DNA of 64,000 nucleotides, taken from UBA7672 sp044224605. GTDB taxonomy: Bacteria > Pseudomonadota > Alphaproteobacteria > Caulobacterales > Hyphomonadaceae. The notes below the pieces were generated by a model. It was given only the letters and a program-made list of their open reading frames with translations. It did not search any database and was not told the DNA's origin. The position numbers were made by a program, and so were the translations under genes. Each line of letters starts with the position of its first letter. Position 1 is the first letter of the stretch. The DNA is taken from positions 62,001-126,000 of the forward strand of contig JBGAKC010000009.1 of NCBI GenBank assembly GCA_044224605.1. The letters are read 5' to 3'. Shown here in pieces: positions 35,254 through 45,175 of the stretch.

Positions 35254-36204
35254 ATGTGGTGGGATAAACCCGGCAAAAAACATACGGGCGACGAAACCAA
35301 GCCGTTCCCGTTCATGAAAATCCGCTGGATGGGCTTCATCGTCACTGGGCTCATCTTCGCTGTGACGACCGTTTCGCTGGCGACCCAAGGCCTCAACCTT
35401 GGCCTCGACTTCACCGGCGGCGTGCAGATCGAAGGCACGCAGGCGACGCCGTTCGACGTCGCTCACGTCCGCGACGAAATTCTCAATGCCGGCTTCCACG
35501 ACAGCGTGGTAACGACGTCCAACGCCGGCAAGACGGTGATCATCCGCCTTCCGGTCGAGACGGGCGCGGAAGAAGTCCCGGCCATTTCCGAGAAGGTCAG
35601 GCAGGTGCTTGGCAGCGGCGTGACCGTGCAGGTGCCAGCCGTGGTCGGCCCGAAGGTCTCGGGCGAACTCTTCATGAGCGGCGTGCTCGCGTCGATCCTC
35701 GCCGTCGTCGCAATCGGCGCCTACGTCTGGTTCCGCTTCGAGGTGAAGTTCGGCACGGGCGCTTTCATCACCACCTTCCACGACGTCTATGCGGTCGTCG
35801 GCTTGTTCTCCATCACCCAGATGACATTCGACCTCACGATCGTGGCGGGGGTGCTGACGGTCGCGGGGTACTCGATCAACGACACGGTAGTTGTCTATGA
35901 CCGCATCCGGGAAATGCTGAAGAAGTACAAGAAACTCCCGATCACTCAGGTCATCGATATCTCGATCACCTCGACGCTTTCACGCACAGTGATGACTTCG
36001 CTTGCCACCATGATGGCGGCTGGCGCCATGGCGTTCCTGGGCGGGCCGGTCCTTTTCGGTTTTGCGGTCTCGATTATGTTCGGCATTGTCATCGGCACGT
36101 ATTCGTCGATCTTCGTGGCGGCGCCGATGCTGATCCACCTGCCGGGACGCCTGCCGGGGGCGAAATACACCAATCCCGAAGGCGCCGCCGAAGCCGCCTC
36201 GTAA
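35254..36204 (+). CDS. secF: Protein translocase subunit SecF
   Basis: SecF works with SecD and YajC to use the proton gradient for late steps of Sec export. It is 316 aa with six TM helices and a periplasmic P1 domain. Conserved stretches are GLDFTGGVQIE, VGPKVSGEL, VAGYSINDTVVVYDRIRE, and TLSRTVMTSLATMMA. GAGAGAG precedes the ATG at 35254. Unlike the usual yajC-secD-secF order, no secD lies next to it; the upstream neighbour is the divergent exoD gene. Confidence 0.96.
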   Translation: MWWDKPGKKHTGDETKPFPFMKIRWMGFIVTGLIFAVTTVSLATQGLNLGLDFTGGVQIEGTQATPFDVAHVRDEILNAGFHDSVVTTSNAGKTVIIRLPVETGAEEVPAISEKVRQVLGSGVTVQVPAVVGPKVSGELFMSGVLASILAVVAIGAYVWFRFEVKFGTGAFITTFHDVYAVVGLFSITQMTFDLTIVAGVLTVAGYSINDTVVVYDRIREMLKKYKKLPITQVIDISITSTLSRTVMTSLATMMAAGAMAFLGGPVLFGFAVSIMFGIVIGTYSSIFVAAPMLIHLPGRLPGAKYTNPEGAAEAAS

Positions 36205-36325
36205 GGCTTTCAAGATCCACCAAACGAAGGGGCTGGCGCGCTGGAGCCGGTCCCCATTACTGTACGGCATGCAGTCGATGCATGCGCCGCGAGCGCGTGT
36301 GCGGCTCGGGGCGGAGGGAGACCGT

Positions 36326-37735
36326 ATGGCTGTCATCGAAACGCCGGCCGAAGGGCCGCGGCGAAAAGGGCCGTTCTACACGCATCTCTACTTCCAGGTG
36401 ATATTCGCCATCCTTATCGGCGGCGCTATCGGCTGGCTTTACAAGATCAACTGGTTCAGCAGCGTCGGCCTAACAGGCCTCGACAACACGATCCCATGGG
36501 TGCGCGATTGGCTGAAGCCGCTGGGCGATGCTTTCGTAAGTCTTGTGAAGATGATCATCCCGGTGGTGATCTTCGTCACTATCGCTGTCGGGATCGGCGG
36601 CATGCGTGACATGGGCAGCCTTGGCAGGGTCACCTTCAAGGCCTTCGTCTATTTCCTCGCCATTTCCACGTTGGCCCTGATCATCGGCCTCATCGTCGCC
36701 AACGTCTTCACGCCGGGCGCCGGGATGAACGCCGATCCGGCCCGCTACAGCGCCAAGGACATCACCGCCGTACAGGGCTATGCCGAGAAAGCGCACGACA
36801 CGACAGTCGTGGGTTTCCTGATGTCGATCATTCCCCGAACATTCGTTTCCGCGCTCACGGAAGGGTCAACCTTGCAGGTCCTGTTCGTCGCCATTCTTGC
36901 CGGCGTCGGCCTCGCGTTGGCCGGAGATCGCGCCCAGAAGGCCTACGACGTTCTCAATTCGGCGGCCCAGGCGATCTTCAGGATCGTAGCCATCCTCATG
37001 CGCGCCGCGCCAATCGGCGCGTTCGGGGCCTTCGCCTTCATCATCGCCGACCTCGGGCTGGAAGCGATCGCCAGGCTGCTCACGCTGGTTGGCGCCGTGT
37101 ATCTGACTTCAGCGCTGTTCGTGGTCATTGTTCTCGGCGCGGTAGGTGTTTTTGCCGGGTTCTCAATCTTCAGCTTGCTGCGTTACCTCAAGGACGAACT
37201 GCTCCTGGTTCTTGGCACATCGTCGTCAGAGTCAGCGCTTCCGGCCCTGATGGAAAAGATGGAGAGGGCAGGGTGTTCCCGCCCCGTCGTCGGCCTCGTC
37301 GTTCCGACCGGCTATTCGTTCAATCTCGACGGAACCAACATCTATATGACCTTGGCCGCGCTCTTCATCGCGCAGGCTATGAACATCCATCTTCCGCTGG
37401 AGCAGCAGCTTGGCCTTCTCGCTGTGGCAATGCTGAGCTCAAAGGGCGCTGCGGGCGTCACCGGCGCCGGCTTCATCGCGCTGGCAGCAACGCTGGAGTC
37501 TGTCACCGGGCCAGACGGCAAGGCAATGATTCCGGTCGCCGGCATGGTTATCATCCTCGGCGTCGACCGCTTTCTGTCGGAGTGCCGCGCACTCACCAAT
37601 TTCATCGGCAACGCCGTCGCGACCATCGTGGTCAGCCGGTGGGAGGGCGTCCTCGACCGCGACAAGCTTCGCGCGGCAATGCAGGGCAAACCATCGCCCG
37701 CCGCGGCCACTCCGATCGAGCAGGATACCGACTAG
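36326..37735 (+). CDS. Dicarboxylate/amino acid:cation symporter (DAACS)
   Basis: A 469-aa inner-membrane transporter of the GltP/DctA family. Re-entrant loop and substrate motifs are present: the serine-rich loop LGTSSSESALPALMEKM, PTGYSFNLDGTNIYMTLAA (NLDGT), SSKGAAGVTGAGFI and the C-terminal DRFLSECRALTNFIGNAVAT. The ATG at 36326 follows GGAGGGAG. DctA-type proteins take C4-dicarboxylates, GltP-type Glu/Asp; the sequence does not decide. A strong terminator follows. Confidence 0.93.
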   Translation: MAVIETPAEGPRRKGPFYTHLYFQVIFAILIGGAIGWLYKINWFSSVGLTGLDNTIPWVRDWLKPLGDAFVSLVKMIIPVVIFVTIAVGIGGMRDMGSLGRVTFKAFVYFLAISTLALIIGLIVANVFTPGAGMNADPARYSAKDITAVQGYAEKAHDTTVVGFLMSIIPRTFVSALTEGSTLQVLFVAILAGVGLALAGDRAQKAYDVLNSAAQAIFRIVAILMRAAPIGAFGAFAFIIADLGLEAIARLLTLVGAVYLTSALFVVIVLGAVGVFAGFSIFSLLRYLKDELLLVLGTSSSESALPALMEKMERAGCSRPVVGLVVPTGYSFNLDGTNIYMTLAALFIAQAMNIHLPLEQQLGLLAVAMLSSKGAAGVTGAGFIALAATLESVTGPDGKAMIPVAGMVIILGVDRFLSECRALTNFIGNAVATIVVSRWEGVLDRDKLRAAMQGKPSPAAATPIEQDTD

Positions 37736-37751
37736 GAATACGCCGTCAGTT

Positions 37752-37794
37752 CAAAAAAACGCCCCGGGCCACAGGTCCGGGGCGTTTCATTTTC
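37752..37794. terminator. Bidirectional intrinsic terminator
   Basis: AACGCCCCGG pairs with CCGGGGCGTT around a short loop, preceded by seven A and followed by a T-rich stretch (TTTCATTTT). The A-run makes a U-run for the minus-strand S9 peptidase transcript, and the T-rich side serves the plus-strand symporter. It lies exactly between the two convergent genes. Confidence 0.9.
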
Positions 37795-37808
37795 AGGTCC
37801 TGTAGATT

Positions 37809-39854
37809 CTAGATCTTGCAGGTATTCGTAAGGAAGTCCTCGATCGCGTTGAGCGAGTCACGCGTGTTGCTGGATGTCCACTTGTCGAGCTGGTGACCCA
37901 TGTCAGGCAGGATCTTCAGCGTGGCTTTGCCGGTCGACTTCACGGAGTTGTAGAAGTCGGTCGCATGATACAGCGGCACACGGACGTCGCGGTCGCCGTG
38001 ATAGATCAGGATCGGCATGGCCAGCTTGGACGTGTTCTGTTGCGGGTCCATGCCCTTCACCGTCCGCCCCTGATAGGCGCGTTGCTGACGGTTCTCGCCC
38101 CAGTTGTTGGCGATGCGGGTCAGGTTCGACACGCCCGCTCCAGCGATAGCGCATTTGAACGGCCCCCCCGGGCGAACCGAAGCAGCAAATGCGGCGAAGC
38201 CACCGTAAGAGTAGCCAAAGATCGCAATGCGATCCTTGTTGGCGTAGCCTTCCTTTACCATCCAGTTGGCGCCGTCGTCCTTGTCGTCCTGCATCTTCAG
38301 GCCCCACTCGCCGTCGCCGGCAAGCCAGAGGTTGTGGCTCCAGCCATCGCTGCCGCGATACTGGGGCTGCAGCACGGCGAAACCGCGCGTGGCGAGGAAC
38401 TGCGTCCAGCCCGTAGCGTCCCAGCCGATGAAGTCACGCGCCCACGGACCACCATGCGGCATCACGATTGCCGGCGGCGCGGGGTCGCCCTTCTTGAAGC
38501 CGGGGGGGAGGGTGAGGAAAGCCGGAATCTTCAGGCCATCGCGCGCATCATAGTATACGAGCGTGCGTTCGCCGAGCGTTTCCGGCTTGATCCAGGGGCG
38601 CTCCGACCCAATGCCCACAAGGCTCTTCTTGTTGAGAAGAATATAATAGGCGGGCGCATTGCGCGGGCTCTCAACGGAGAACAGGAGTTTGGAACGGTCA
38701 TCCGTAAAGCTGCGAATGAAGACCATCTGACCTTTGAAGGAGGCCTCGAGGCCTTTCTGAATCGAAGCCAGGTCCGGATCCGTCCAGTAAGTCATCGCAT
38801 CGGCGCCGTTGTACTGGAAGCCGAGGATCTTGCCGAAATCCGACTTGTGCGAACCAAGCACTACGCCAGTGGCGTTGAAGTCCTTGTGAGCGAACAGCGG
38901 CTGGTCATCAAATTTGTCCGTGCGCGCATCATAAAGGTAGACGGCTGCATGGTCCGAAAACTTGTCGGTAACGACAAAGTATTTGCCGGTTTCTTCGTCG
39001 TAGTCGACGACATCCATCTGATTCCGGTTCTTGAAGTCGACGGTCAGCGGTCGCTCAAGATCAAAGTTCCCAGTCGTCGGATTGAGGATGTATGTTTCAG
39101 CGTCATAGTTGAGATCGCCGCCTTTGGAGTCGGTCTTCGTCTTGACCCGGACGGCGCCATCGCGGGGGTCGACCAGGCCGATCGCCATGTCCCCCACGTC
39201 CTTGAACATGCTCGAGCTCTTGCCCGTCTTGAGATTCAGCTTCGAATACCGGGAAGAGAAGTCCGACGCATCGACATGGCGAATAATGACGTTTTCGGGA
39301 TCCAGCGGCAGGTCAATGATCGACGGGTTGGTGCCGATCTCCAGGCAGCGCTGAGTTTCGGCACTGACGCCAAGCGCTCGACCTGCCTCAAAGGGGTCAT
39401 CGAACTGTTTTACGGTCTTGTCTGAGAGGAAGACCTTATAGAGGTAGGTCTTGGTAGCGCCCGTGCTCTTGCCTTCGCCACAGCCGGAGAGGTTTCCGGT
39501 CCAGGCCTGGCTGGCCACGGCAAACACCTTGCCTACCTTCAGCGCTCTCGCCTGAACGAAGCTCATCCGGTCGCTCGGAGTCGCCGTCCAGTTGAGCGCT
39601 TGGCCCGTTTTCACGTCAGAGATGTCTGCCGTAGCGATAACCCGCTTTGTGTTGTCGCGGGGGTCGGAACGAATTGCGACGATAAAATCGCCCTCCGCCG
39701 ACATTGTGACGCCCGTAACATCGGGCATGCGGGCAAGAGATTCCACATCAAGCTTCTGTGCGTAGGCCGCTCCCGACCCCAGCAACAGCGCAGCCAGAGC
39801 GATTCCTAGATGGCTCCTAGTCAAGGCAAACCTCTGATTTTCAAGGGTGAACAC
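37809..39854 (-). CDS. Exported S9 family (prolyl-oligopeptidase-type) peptidase
   Basis: A 681-aa protein with a signal peptide (HLGIALAALLLGSGAAYAQ), a beta-propeller-like N-terminal half and a C-terminal alpha/beta-hydrolase domain. The catalytic Ser is in GYSYGGFAAF, the Asp in YHGDRDVRVPLYH and the His in DMGHQLDK. The alpha/beta domain also has MPHGGPWARD, which precedes the catalytic core in dipeptidyl/acylaminoacyl peptidases. It is divergent from a TonB receptor gene across a 245-base gap, which suggests joint regulation and peptide use. Confidence 0.92.
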   Translation of the reverse strand: MFTLENQRFALTRSHLGIALAALLLGSGAAYAQKLDVESLARMPDVTGVTMSAEGDFIVAIRSDPRDNTKRVIATADISDVKTGQALNWTATPSDRMSFVQARALKVGKVFAVASQAWTGNLSGCGEGKSTGATKTYLYKVFLSDKTVKQFDDPFEAGRALGVSAETQRCLEIGTNPSIIDLPLDPENVIIRHVDASDFSSRYSKLNLKTGKSSSMFKDVGDMAIGLVDPRDGAVRVKTKTDSKGGDLNYDAETYILNPTTGNFDLERPLTVDFKNRNQMDVVDYDEETGKYFVVTDKFSDHAAVYLYDARTDKFDDQPLFAHKDFNATGVVLGSHKSDFGKILGFQYNGADAMTYWTDPDLASIQKGLEASFKGQMVFIRSFTDDRSKLLFSVESPRNAPAYYILLNKKSLVGIGSERPWIKPETLGERTLVYYDARDGLKIPAFLTLPPGFKKGDPAPPAIVMPHGGPWARDFIGWDATGWTQFLATRGFAVLQPQYRGSDGWSHNLWLAGDGEWGLKMQDDKDDGANWMVKEGYANKDRIAIFGYSYGGFAAFAASVRPGGPFKCAIAGAGVSNLTRIANNWGENRQQRAYQGRTVKGMDPQQNTSKLAMPILIYHGDRDVRVPLYHATDFYNSVKSTGKATLKILPDMGHQLDKWTSSNTRDSLNAIEDFLTNTCKI

Positions 39855-40099
39855 GTTTGAATGCTTAGTTTAATGCTGCGGCGTTTGTCTGAAAGTCGCA
39901 AGAGGCATCACGCAGGCGCCGCTGAATTGGAAAATCCTGCCCCAAAGGGCAAGTGGGCTTGTGTCTAAGGCGCCACAATTGTGTCGAGAACGCGACATCC
40001 TTCGCCATGGCGATTGATGAATTGAAATTCCCCGTGCGAGAACGCCCGGTAACCCGAGTCAGGACGGGTTTCCTTTTAGTCGGCATTCTGGGGTCAATC

Positions 40100-43036
40100 A
40101 TGTCCAACACGAGCGCTTCACTGCGCAGACTCTTCTGTGGCGGCGCCGCATTCGGCGCTCTCACACTCGCAATGGGCGCTGCCGTTGCGCAAACACCCAC
40201 TGCTTCGGATCAGCCCCCGGCGGTGGACACCACCAAGCCGGCGGAAAAGCCTGCCGACTCCGGCGACCGCGTTGTCGTGACGGGTTCACGCATCGCGCGT
40301 GATGCGTTCACGTCGACCGCGCCGATCCAGGTCATCACAGCGGAGCAATCCACGCTCGAAGGTCTCGTGGATACCTCGGAAATCCTCCAGGGTTCCTCGA
40401 TCGCCAATGGCTCGCTTCAATTGAACAACCAGTTCGGCGGCTTCGTGATCGAAGGCGGCCCGGGCATCAACTCGGTCTCGCTGCGCGGCCTCGGCGCCCA
40501 GCGCTCGCTGGTGCTGCTCAACGGCCAGCGTCCCGGCCCTGCCGGTGTTCGTGGCCAGGTTGCTGCATTCGACCTTCAGGTCGTTCCGGATTCCATCATC
40601 AATCGCGTCGAGATCCTCAAGGACGGCGCTTCCTCGGTGTACGGTTCAGATGCCGTCGCTGGCGTCGCCAACATCATCACCCGCTCATCGGTCGACAAGC
40701 CGGAATTGAACGTCCAGTACAACGCGACCGAAGAAGGCGGCGGCAACACGCTGCAGGTCAACGGCGCGATCGGCTTCGATCTCTTCGGCGGCAACCTCAT
40801 GCTCGCCGCTGAATACGAGAGCCGTGATCCGCTGCATTTCGGCGACCGCTCCTATCTCGCCTGCGCGCAGGACCTGGCCTACGACGCCAACACCGGCCAA
40901 CGTATTGACCGTCAGGATCGCTCGATCCTCGCCGGCACTAATCTCGGCGGCTGCACCTCGGGCAACATCTACTTCAACACCGTGATTGTTGGCGCCACGC
41001 GCTACATCCCCTCGCCGCAAGGCAACACGATTGGTCCGATCACGGGCTACCGCCCGCGCACGAACCAGAGCTATGCTCAAGGGCCGGTGGCCTATTACGA
41101 AGACGTTCTCAACGACCAGCGTTTCCTCAACTCCGACGCCATCGCGGGCGTTGACCGGCTCAGCGCCTACGGCAAGTACGACGTCCAGCTTGACGTGCTT
41201 GGTGGTCTGGATTGGACCACCGAAGCGCTCTTTACCCGCCGCGAATACGAAAGCCACCGCGTTCGTCAGTTCTTCCCTGTGATTGCCCCGAACGTCGGCT
41301 ACGACGTCGCTGGCAATTTCGGTGGTCTTGGCAACAGCCTGTTCGGCGGGCTCGCGCAGCCCGTCACGATCTGGCCGTCCAACAACGCCGTCGACGTGGA
41401 CTATTACTACGTGAACACCGGCGTGACCGGCGACTTCGTGTTGCCGGGCTGGACCTGGTCGCTGAACGCCTCCTACAGCTCCTCGGACGGCGAATACACC
41501 GGCAACCAGATCCTCAAGGAAACGGCCGGCGACTGGAACTATGCGCGTCCTTCGGACGGTCTCTACGCCGGCCCGAACTACAACCCGTTCTCTGCAGCCT
41601 TCCTGTCGGGCAACTACTCGCAGGCGACCTACGACCTGCTGACGGGCATCTCCAAAGGCACAACCACGTACAACCAGACGATCGTTACCGGCGTCGTCAC
41701 CGGAGACGTCCTTGAGCTGCCAGCCGGTCCGCTCGGCCTCGCTGTCGGCGCCGAATGGCGCTATCATGAGATCGATGACACTCCAGACCCGCGCTCGGTC
41801 AACAATGAGTTCTGGGGCACCACGTCGGCGGGTAACACTCGTGGCGACGACACGGTCCAAGAGTTCTTTGCCGAAGCCAACGTTCCGCTGCTGAAGGGTC
41901 TGCCCTTCATCGAGGAACTGACGCTTGATGGTTCGGGCCGCTGGTTCGACTATGACTCCTATGGCTCCGACAGCGTGTGGAAGGCTGGCCTCAACTGGCA
42001 GGTCATTCCAAGCGTCCGCATCCGCGGCACCACAGGCACGTCCTATCGCGCCCCAGCGCTCTACGAACTCTACCTGGCGAACCAGACGGGCTTCCTGTCT
42101 CAAACCTCCATCGACCCGTGCATCGACTGGGGTAACTCGTCGAACCCGAACATTCAGACAAACTGCGCCGCGGCTGGTGTTCCGTCCAACTATGCAGGCA
42201 CAGGCTCTTCCGCCACGATCGTCTCCGGCGGCGGTGCAGGCATCCTCTCGGCCGAAACATCGACGGCCAAGACGCTTGGTCTGATCTGGACGCCGGATTT
42301 CCTCGATCTTAGCGTCGCGATCGATTACTTCGACATCGAGATCAACGACGCGGTCACACAGCTTGGCGCTGGCACCATTCTTGGCGCCTGCTATGGCTCG
42401 CCGGTCTATCCGAACGTGTTCTGCTCGCTGTTCTCGCGGAACGGCAACACGCCGGTGAACCCCTATAACATCACCCAGGTGCTCGATAACTACCTCAACG
42501 CCGACTCGCAGGTCACGGCCGGGATCGACGTCACCGTGCGTTACGAGCACGAGTTCGACTTCGGCAACCTGACGGTCGACCTGCAGGCGACCAAGACCAA
42601 CGAGGACGTCAACTTCCTCTTCGCGCCGACGGCGGTCACTGGCTTCAACACCAGCGACTTCAACGGCACGCTGGGCGATCCGGAGTGGGTTGGTGACGCG
42701 TCGATCCAGCTGCGGCAGGGCGATTTCACTTACTCCTGGTTCATCGACTATGTTGGCTCGATGGATCACGAGGTGTTTGCTCCGGATCTGGCCGCCTACT
42801 TCGGCCGCACGATCCGCCGCATCAATTCGACTGATCCGTGGCTCTCGCACGACGTGTCGGTCCGCTACCGTGGCGATAACTTCACGGTTACGGGCGGCGT
42901 GGCGAACGTGTTCAACGCGCCTCCGCCGCCGATCACGACGGGCGTCGCGAGCCGCTTCGGCAACTCGCCGGCCTTCGCTTCGCAGTACGACCTGCGCGGC
43001 CGGACGTTCTTCCTGCGCCTCGGCTACCAGTTCTAA
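40100..43036 (+). CDS. TonB-dependent outer-membrane receptor
   Basis: A 978-aa receptor: signal peptide (SLRRLFCGGAAFGALTLAMG, cleaving near AVAQ), a TonB-box-like GDRVVVTGSRIAR, a plug domain (SLRGLGAQRSLVLLNGQRPG, EILKDGASSVYGSDAVAGV) and a large barrel ending in the aromatic LRLGYQF. The ATG at 40100 starts the signal peptide; in-phase ATGs further upstream add only a hydrophilic leader. The family is typical of Caulobacterales/Sphingomonadales. The adjacent divergent S9 peptidase suggests a peptide or peptide-linked ligand, but that is inference. Confidence 0.94.
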   Translation: MSNTSASLRRLFCGGAAFGALTLAMGAAVAQTPTASDQPPAVDTTKPAEKPADSGDRVVVTGSRIARDAFTSTAPIQVITAEQSTLEGLVDTSEILQGSSIANGSLQLNNQFGGFVIEGGPGINSVSLRGLGAQRSLVLLNGQRPGPAGVRGQVAAFDLQVVPDSIINRVEILKDGASSVYGSDAVAGVANIITRSSVDKPELNVQYNATEEGGGNTLQVNGAIGFDLFGGNLMLAAEYESRDPLHFGDRSYLACAQDLAYDANTGQRIDRQDRSILAGTNLGGCTSGNIYFNTVIVGATRYIPSPQGNTIGPITGYRPRTNQSYAQGPVAYYEDVLNDQRFLNSDAIAGVDRLSAYGKYDVQLDVLGGLDWTTEALFTRREYESHRVRQFFPVIAPNVGYDVAGNFGGLGNSLFGGLAQPVTIWPSNNAVDVDYYYVNTGVTGDFVLPGWTWSLNASYSSSDGEYTGNQILKETAGDWNYARPSDGLYAGPNYNPFSAAFLSGNYSQATYDLLTGISKGTTTYNQTIVTGVVTGDVLELPAGPLGLAVGAEWRYHEIDDTPDPRSVNNEFWGTTSAGNTRGDDTVQEFFAEANVPLLKGLPFIEELTLDGSGRWFDYDSYGSDSVWKAGLNWQVIPSVRIRGTTGTSYRAPALYELYLANQTGFLSQTSIDPCIDWGNSSNPNIQTNCAAAGVPSNYAGTGSSATIVSGGGAGILSAETSTAKTLGLIWTPDFLDLSVAIDYFDIEINDAVTQLGAGTILGACYGSPVYPNVFCSLFSRNGNTPVNPYNITQVLDNYLNADSQVTAGIDVTVRYEHEFDFGNLTVDLQATKTNEDVNFLFAPTAVTGFNTSDFNGTLGDPEWVGDASIQLRQGDFTYSWFIDYVGSMDHEVFAPDLAAYFGRTIRRINSTDPWLSHDVSVRYRGDNFTVTGGVANVFNAPPPPITTGVASRFGNSPAFASQYDLRGRTFFLRLGYQF

Positions 43037-43059
43037 GCCAGCAGGAATTTGGAACAGGG

Positions 43060-43090
43060 AAGGGCGCACTTCGGTGCGCCCTTTCTTTTT
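43060..43090 (+). terminator. Intrinsic terminator after the TonB receptor
   Basis: AGGGCGCAC and GTGCGCCCT form a perfect nine-base stem around a TTCG tetraloop, followed by TTCTTTTT. It starts 24 bases after the receptor stop codon. Confidence 0.93.
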
Positions 43091-43102
43091 GAGCCTCTAA
43101 GG

Positions 43103-44341
43103 TCAGCGTGAACCAAAGCCGCGCTCCTCCAGCCACATCGCAATCGCTGCAACAGCTGTCGGAAGAAGATCCGGACGTTCGATGTAGTAGTGATCCGCGC
43201 CCACCACATCGACATAAGTCTTGTCGGTCGAGGCGATCGCATCAAACAGACGGCGGGCATGGCTGGGCGTGCAGGCGAGGTCAGCGGTGTTGTTGATCAC
43301 CAGAACCGGCGCACTGATGCGGGCTGCGTTGATGACGCCGTTGGCGTTGCTGTCGTCATAGCTCCATTGCGACAGCCAGGAGCGGAGCGTTGTGAAGCGC
43401 GCGAGCCCGACAGGACCGTCATTAGCGATGCGCGGATCGCCGAGATAGCAGGTGTAGGGGCGACGGTCTGACGGGTCCTGCGCCGGATCCGTCCAGCGCA
43501 CATCGCACATGGTGCCATTCACAACGAAGGGCCGCTCCGCGTCCGGCTCTCCAGCCGAACGCAGGTCAGCAAGCGCGGCCCTGACGCGGGCCGTGATGCG
43601 TCGGTTGCGGGCGATCTGCGCCGCACGGAAGCGAGAGACGAAGTCGACAGGGTAGGGCGGTCGGGCGGGGCAATCGGGGCTGTAGATGTTCAGGGCCGGG
43701 TCGCGATCAAAGGGGCGGTCCTCGTCCAGGATCGATGGGTCCATCCATTCGGTGAGCGTTACGGATCGGCTGATGTGGGCGGCGAGCAGCATGACGCCGT
43801 CAGCGGGCTGCAGGTTCGCTCCCATGAGATCGACGGGATCGCCCGCCGGCGTGTGCGTGATCGTCGGGCGCTCGGCCTGGTCCTGATAGAAGAGTGAGAG
43901 TGACCCACCGCCGGACCAGCCGCCGAGGATTACCTTCTCATAGCCAAAACGCTTCCTGAGATCAGCGACGCAGGCGCCGAGATCGAGCACGCATTTTTCG
44001 AGGATGAGAGCCGTGTCGTTCCCACGGTAGCGAGTGTTGCAATAGATAACGTGATGACCGGCTTGAGCCAGCGCCGTCACCAGCGGCAGGAAGGATCCGC
44101 CGCCGATCGGGTGACTGAAGAGGATGGCCGTTGTGGAGGCGATGTCATCACGGCGGATGCGCATGCATTCGACGAACACCTGACCGCTCGGTCCGCCATA
44201 GACCTCCTTCAACGGGCTCTTGTCCTTGTGGACGTATCCGTAGGGCTCGCGGACTAGGGGCATTCGGAAGCGTCCTGCGTGCAGCACCGTGCCGTCAGCG
44301 GCTGTAAAGCTGAGAATACGGGGGGCCTCTGGTGAGTCCAT
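43103..44341 (-). CDS. Alpha/beta hydrolase
   Basis: A 412-aa serine hydrolase. The nucleophile elbow is GGWSGGGSL, the acid is likely in VINNTADLACTPSHA and the His in VGADHYYIERP. The N-terminal part has the oxyanion region SHPIGGGSFLPL. No clear signal peptide is seen from the ATG at 44341, so it is probably cytosolic; an upstream in-frame ATG at 44395 would overlap the divergent region. The substrate is unknown. It lies next to the catabolic gene group and may supply it by ester or lactone cleavage. Confidence 0.8.
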   Translation of the reverse strand: MDSPEAPRILSFTAADGTVLHAGRFRMPLVREPYGYVHKDKSPLKEVYGGPSGQVFVECMRIRRDDIASTTAILFSHPIGGGSFLPLVTALAQAGHHVIYCNTRYRGNDTALILEKCVLDLGACVADLRKRFGYEKVILGGWSGGGSLSLFYQDQAERPTITHTPAGDPVDLMGANLQPADGVMLLAAHISRSVTLTEWMDPSILDEDRPFDRDPALNIYSPDCPARPPYPVDFVSRFRAAQIARNRRITARVRAALADLRSAGEPDAERPFVVNGTMCDVRWTDPAQDPSDRRPYTCYLGDPRIANDGPVGLARFTTLRSWLSQWSYDDSNANGVINAARISAPVLVINNTADLACTPSHARRLFDAIASTDKTYVDVVGADHYYIERPDLLPTAVAAIAMWLEERGFGSR

Positions 44342-44487
44342 GTACCCGCATCGGCCTGCCGCCACGGAAGCCGGGAGCATCAATGCCGCAATCAACCGCA
44401 GGCGTAGGCGCGACGGCTGGACTGGCCGACCCGATCCGCGCGAAGCTTGACCACCTCAAAGCCTCATCCCGGATGACGGAGGAAGAC

Positions 44488-45171
44488 ATGCCGCAGGCGC
44501 CGAACGGCATTCACCACCTCGCCTTCATGGCGGGCGACATCAAGAAACACATTGCCTTCTTCTCCGATGTGGTCGGCTGCCCGCTTGTTGCGCTGTTCGA
44601 CATGCATGGCGTGCCAGGCGGGCTGCATGCCTTCCTGCGGCTGAACGAGCGTAGCTATTTCTCGATCGTACAACTGCCCAAGGTGGACGCGATTCCGATC
44701 GAACTGGGCAAGACGCATGCGGGCAACGGCGCCCTACCAAGCGCGCCGGGAACGCTGCAGCACCTGGCGTTCCGGGTGGCGAGCGATGCCGACCTGCTCG
44801 CGATGCGTGACCGGATCCGCAGTCATGGCGTCAACATCATCGGGCCGATCGACCACGGCATGTGCCGGTCGATCTATTTTGCAGGGCCTGACCAGATGAC
44901 GCTGGAGGTGGCGACCTCAAATGAGACGATCGACCCGGACAGGTGGATCGATCCGACAGTTTTGGCCAAGGCCGGGATTTCGGCGGACGAGGCCGCACGG
45001 TTCCGTTCGCCGGCCGATTATTCCGGGCCGAGCCCGGTCAAGCAGCCGAACTATGACGCCGCAAAGCCTCATATGGCGTATCCGAGGGAGATGTACCTGC
45101 AGATGCTTCGCACGCCGGACGAGACGATCACAGCCGTCGCGTCCTACCCCAACCCTCCGGTTCCGGCTTGA
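44488..45171 (+). CDS. VOC-superfamily (glyoxalase/extradiol dioxygenase-like) protein
   Basis: A 227-aa protein with paired beta-alpha-beta-beta-beta modules. Candidate metal ligands are H in NGIHHLAFMA, H in TLQHLAFRV and E in MTLEVAT, the His-His-Glu spacing seen in extradiol dioxygenases. The C-terminal ~70 residues are an extra extension with no obvious fold. GGAGGAA lies just before the ATG at 44488, which decides against the earlier in-frame ATGs. It is convergent with the next VOC gene (four-base gap). A dioxygenase or lyase role is possible. Confidence 0.8.
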   Translation: MPQAPNGIHHLAFMAGDIKKHIAFFSDVVGCPLVALFDMHGVPGGLHAFLRLNERSYFSIVQLPKVDAIPIELGKTHAGNGALPSAPGTLQHLAFRVASDADLLAMRDRIRSHGVNIIGPIDHGMCRSIYFAGPDQMTLEVATSNETIDPDRWIDPTVLAKAGISADEAARFRSPADYSGPSPVKQPNYDAAKPHMAYPREMYLQMLRTPDETITAVASYPNPPVPA

Positions 45172-45175
45172 CCGC

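Noticed and set aside
36205..36325. Possible terminator between secF and the symporter (GGGG...CCCC segment near 36228-36255)
   Set aside because: The stem is interrupted and no T-run follows; not convincing enough to list.
40685..43069. 794-codon open frame on the minus strand
   Set aside because: It is exactly antisense to the TonB receptor, is Arg/Val/Asp-rich without domain pattern, and has no ribosome-binding site. High-GC codon bias creates such frames.
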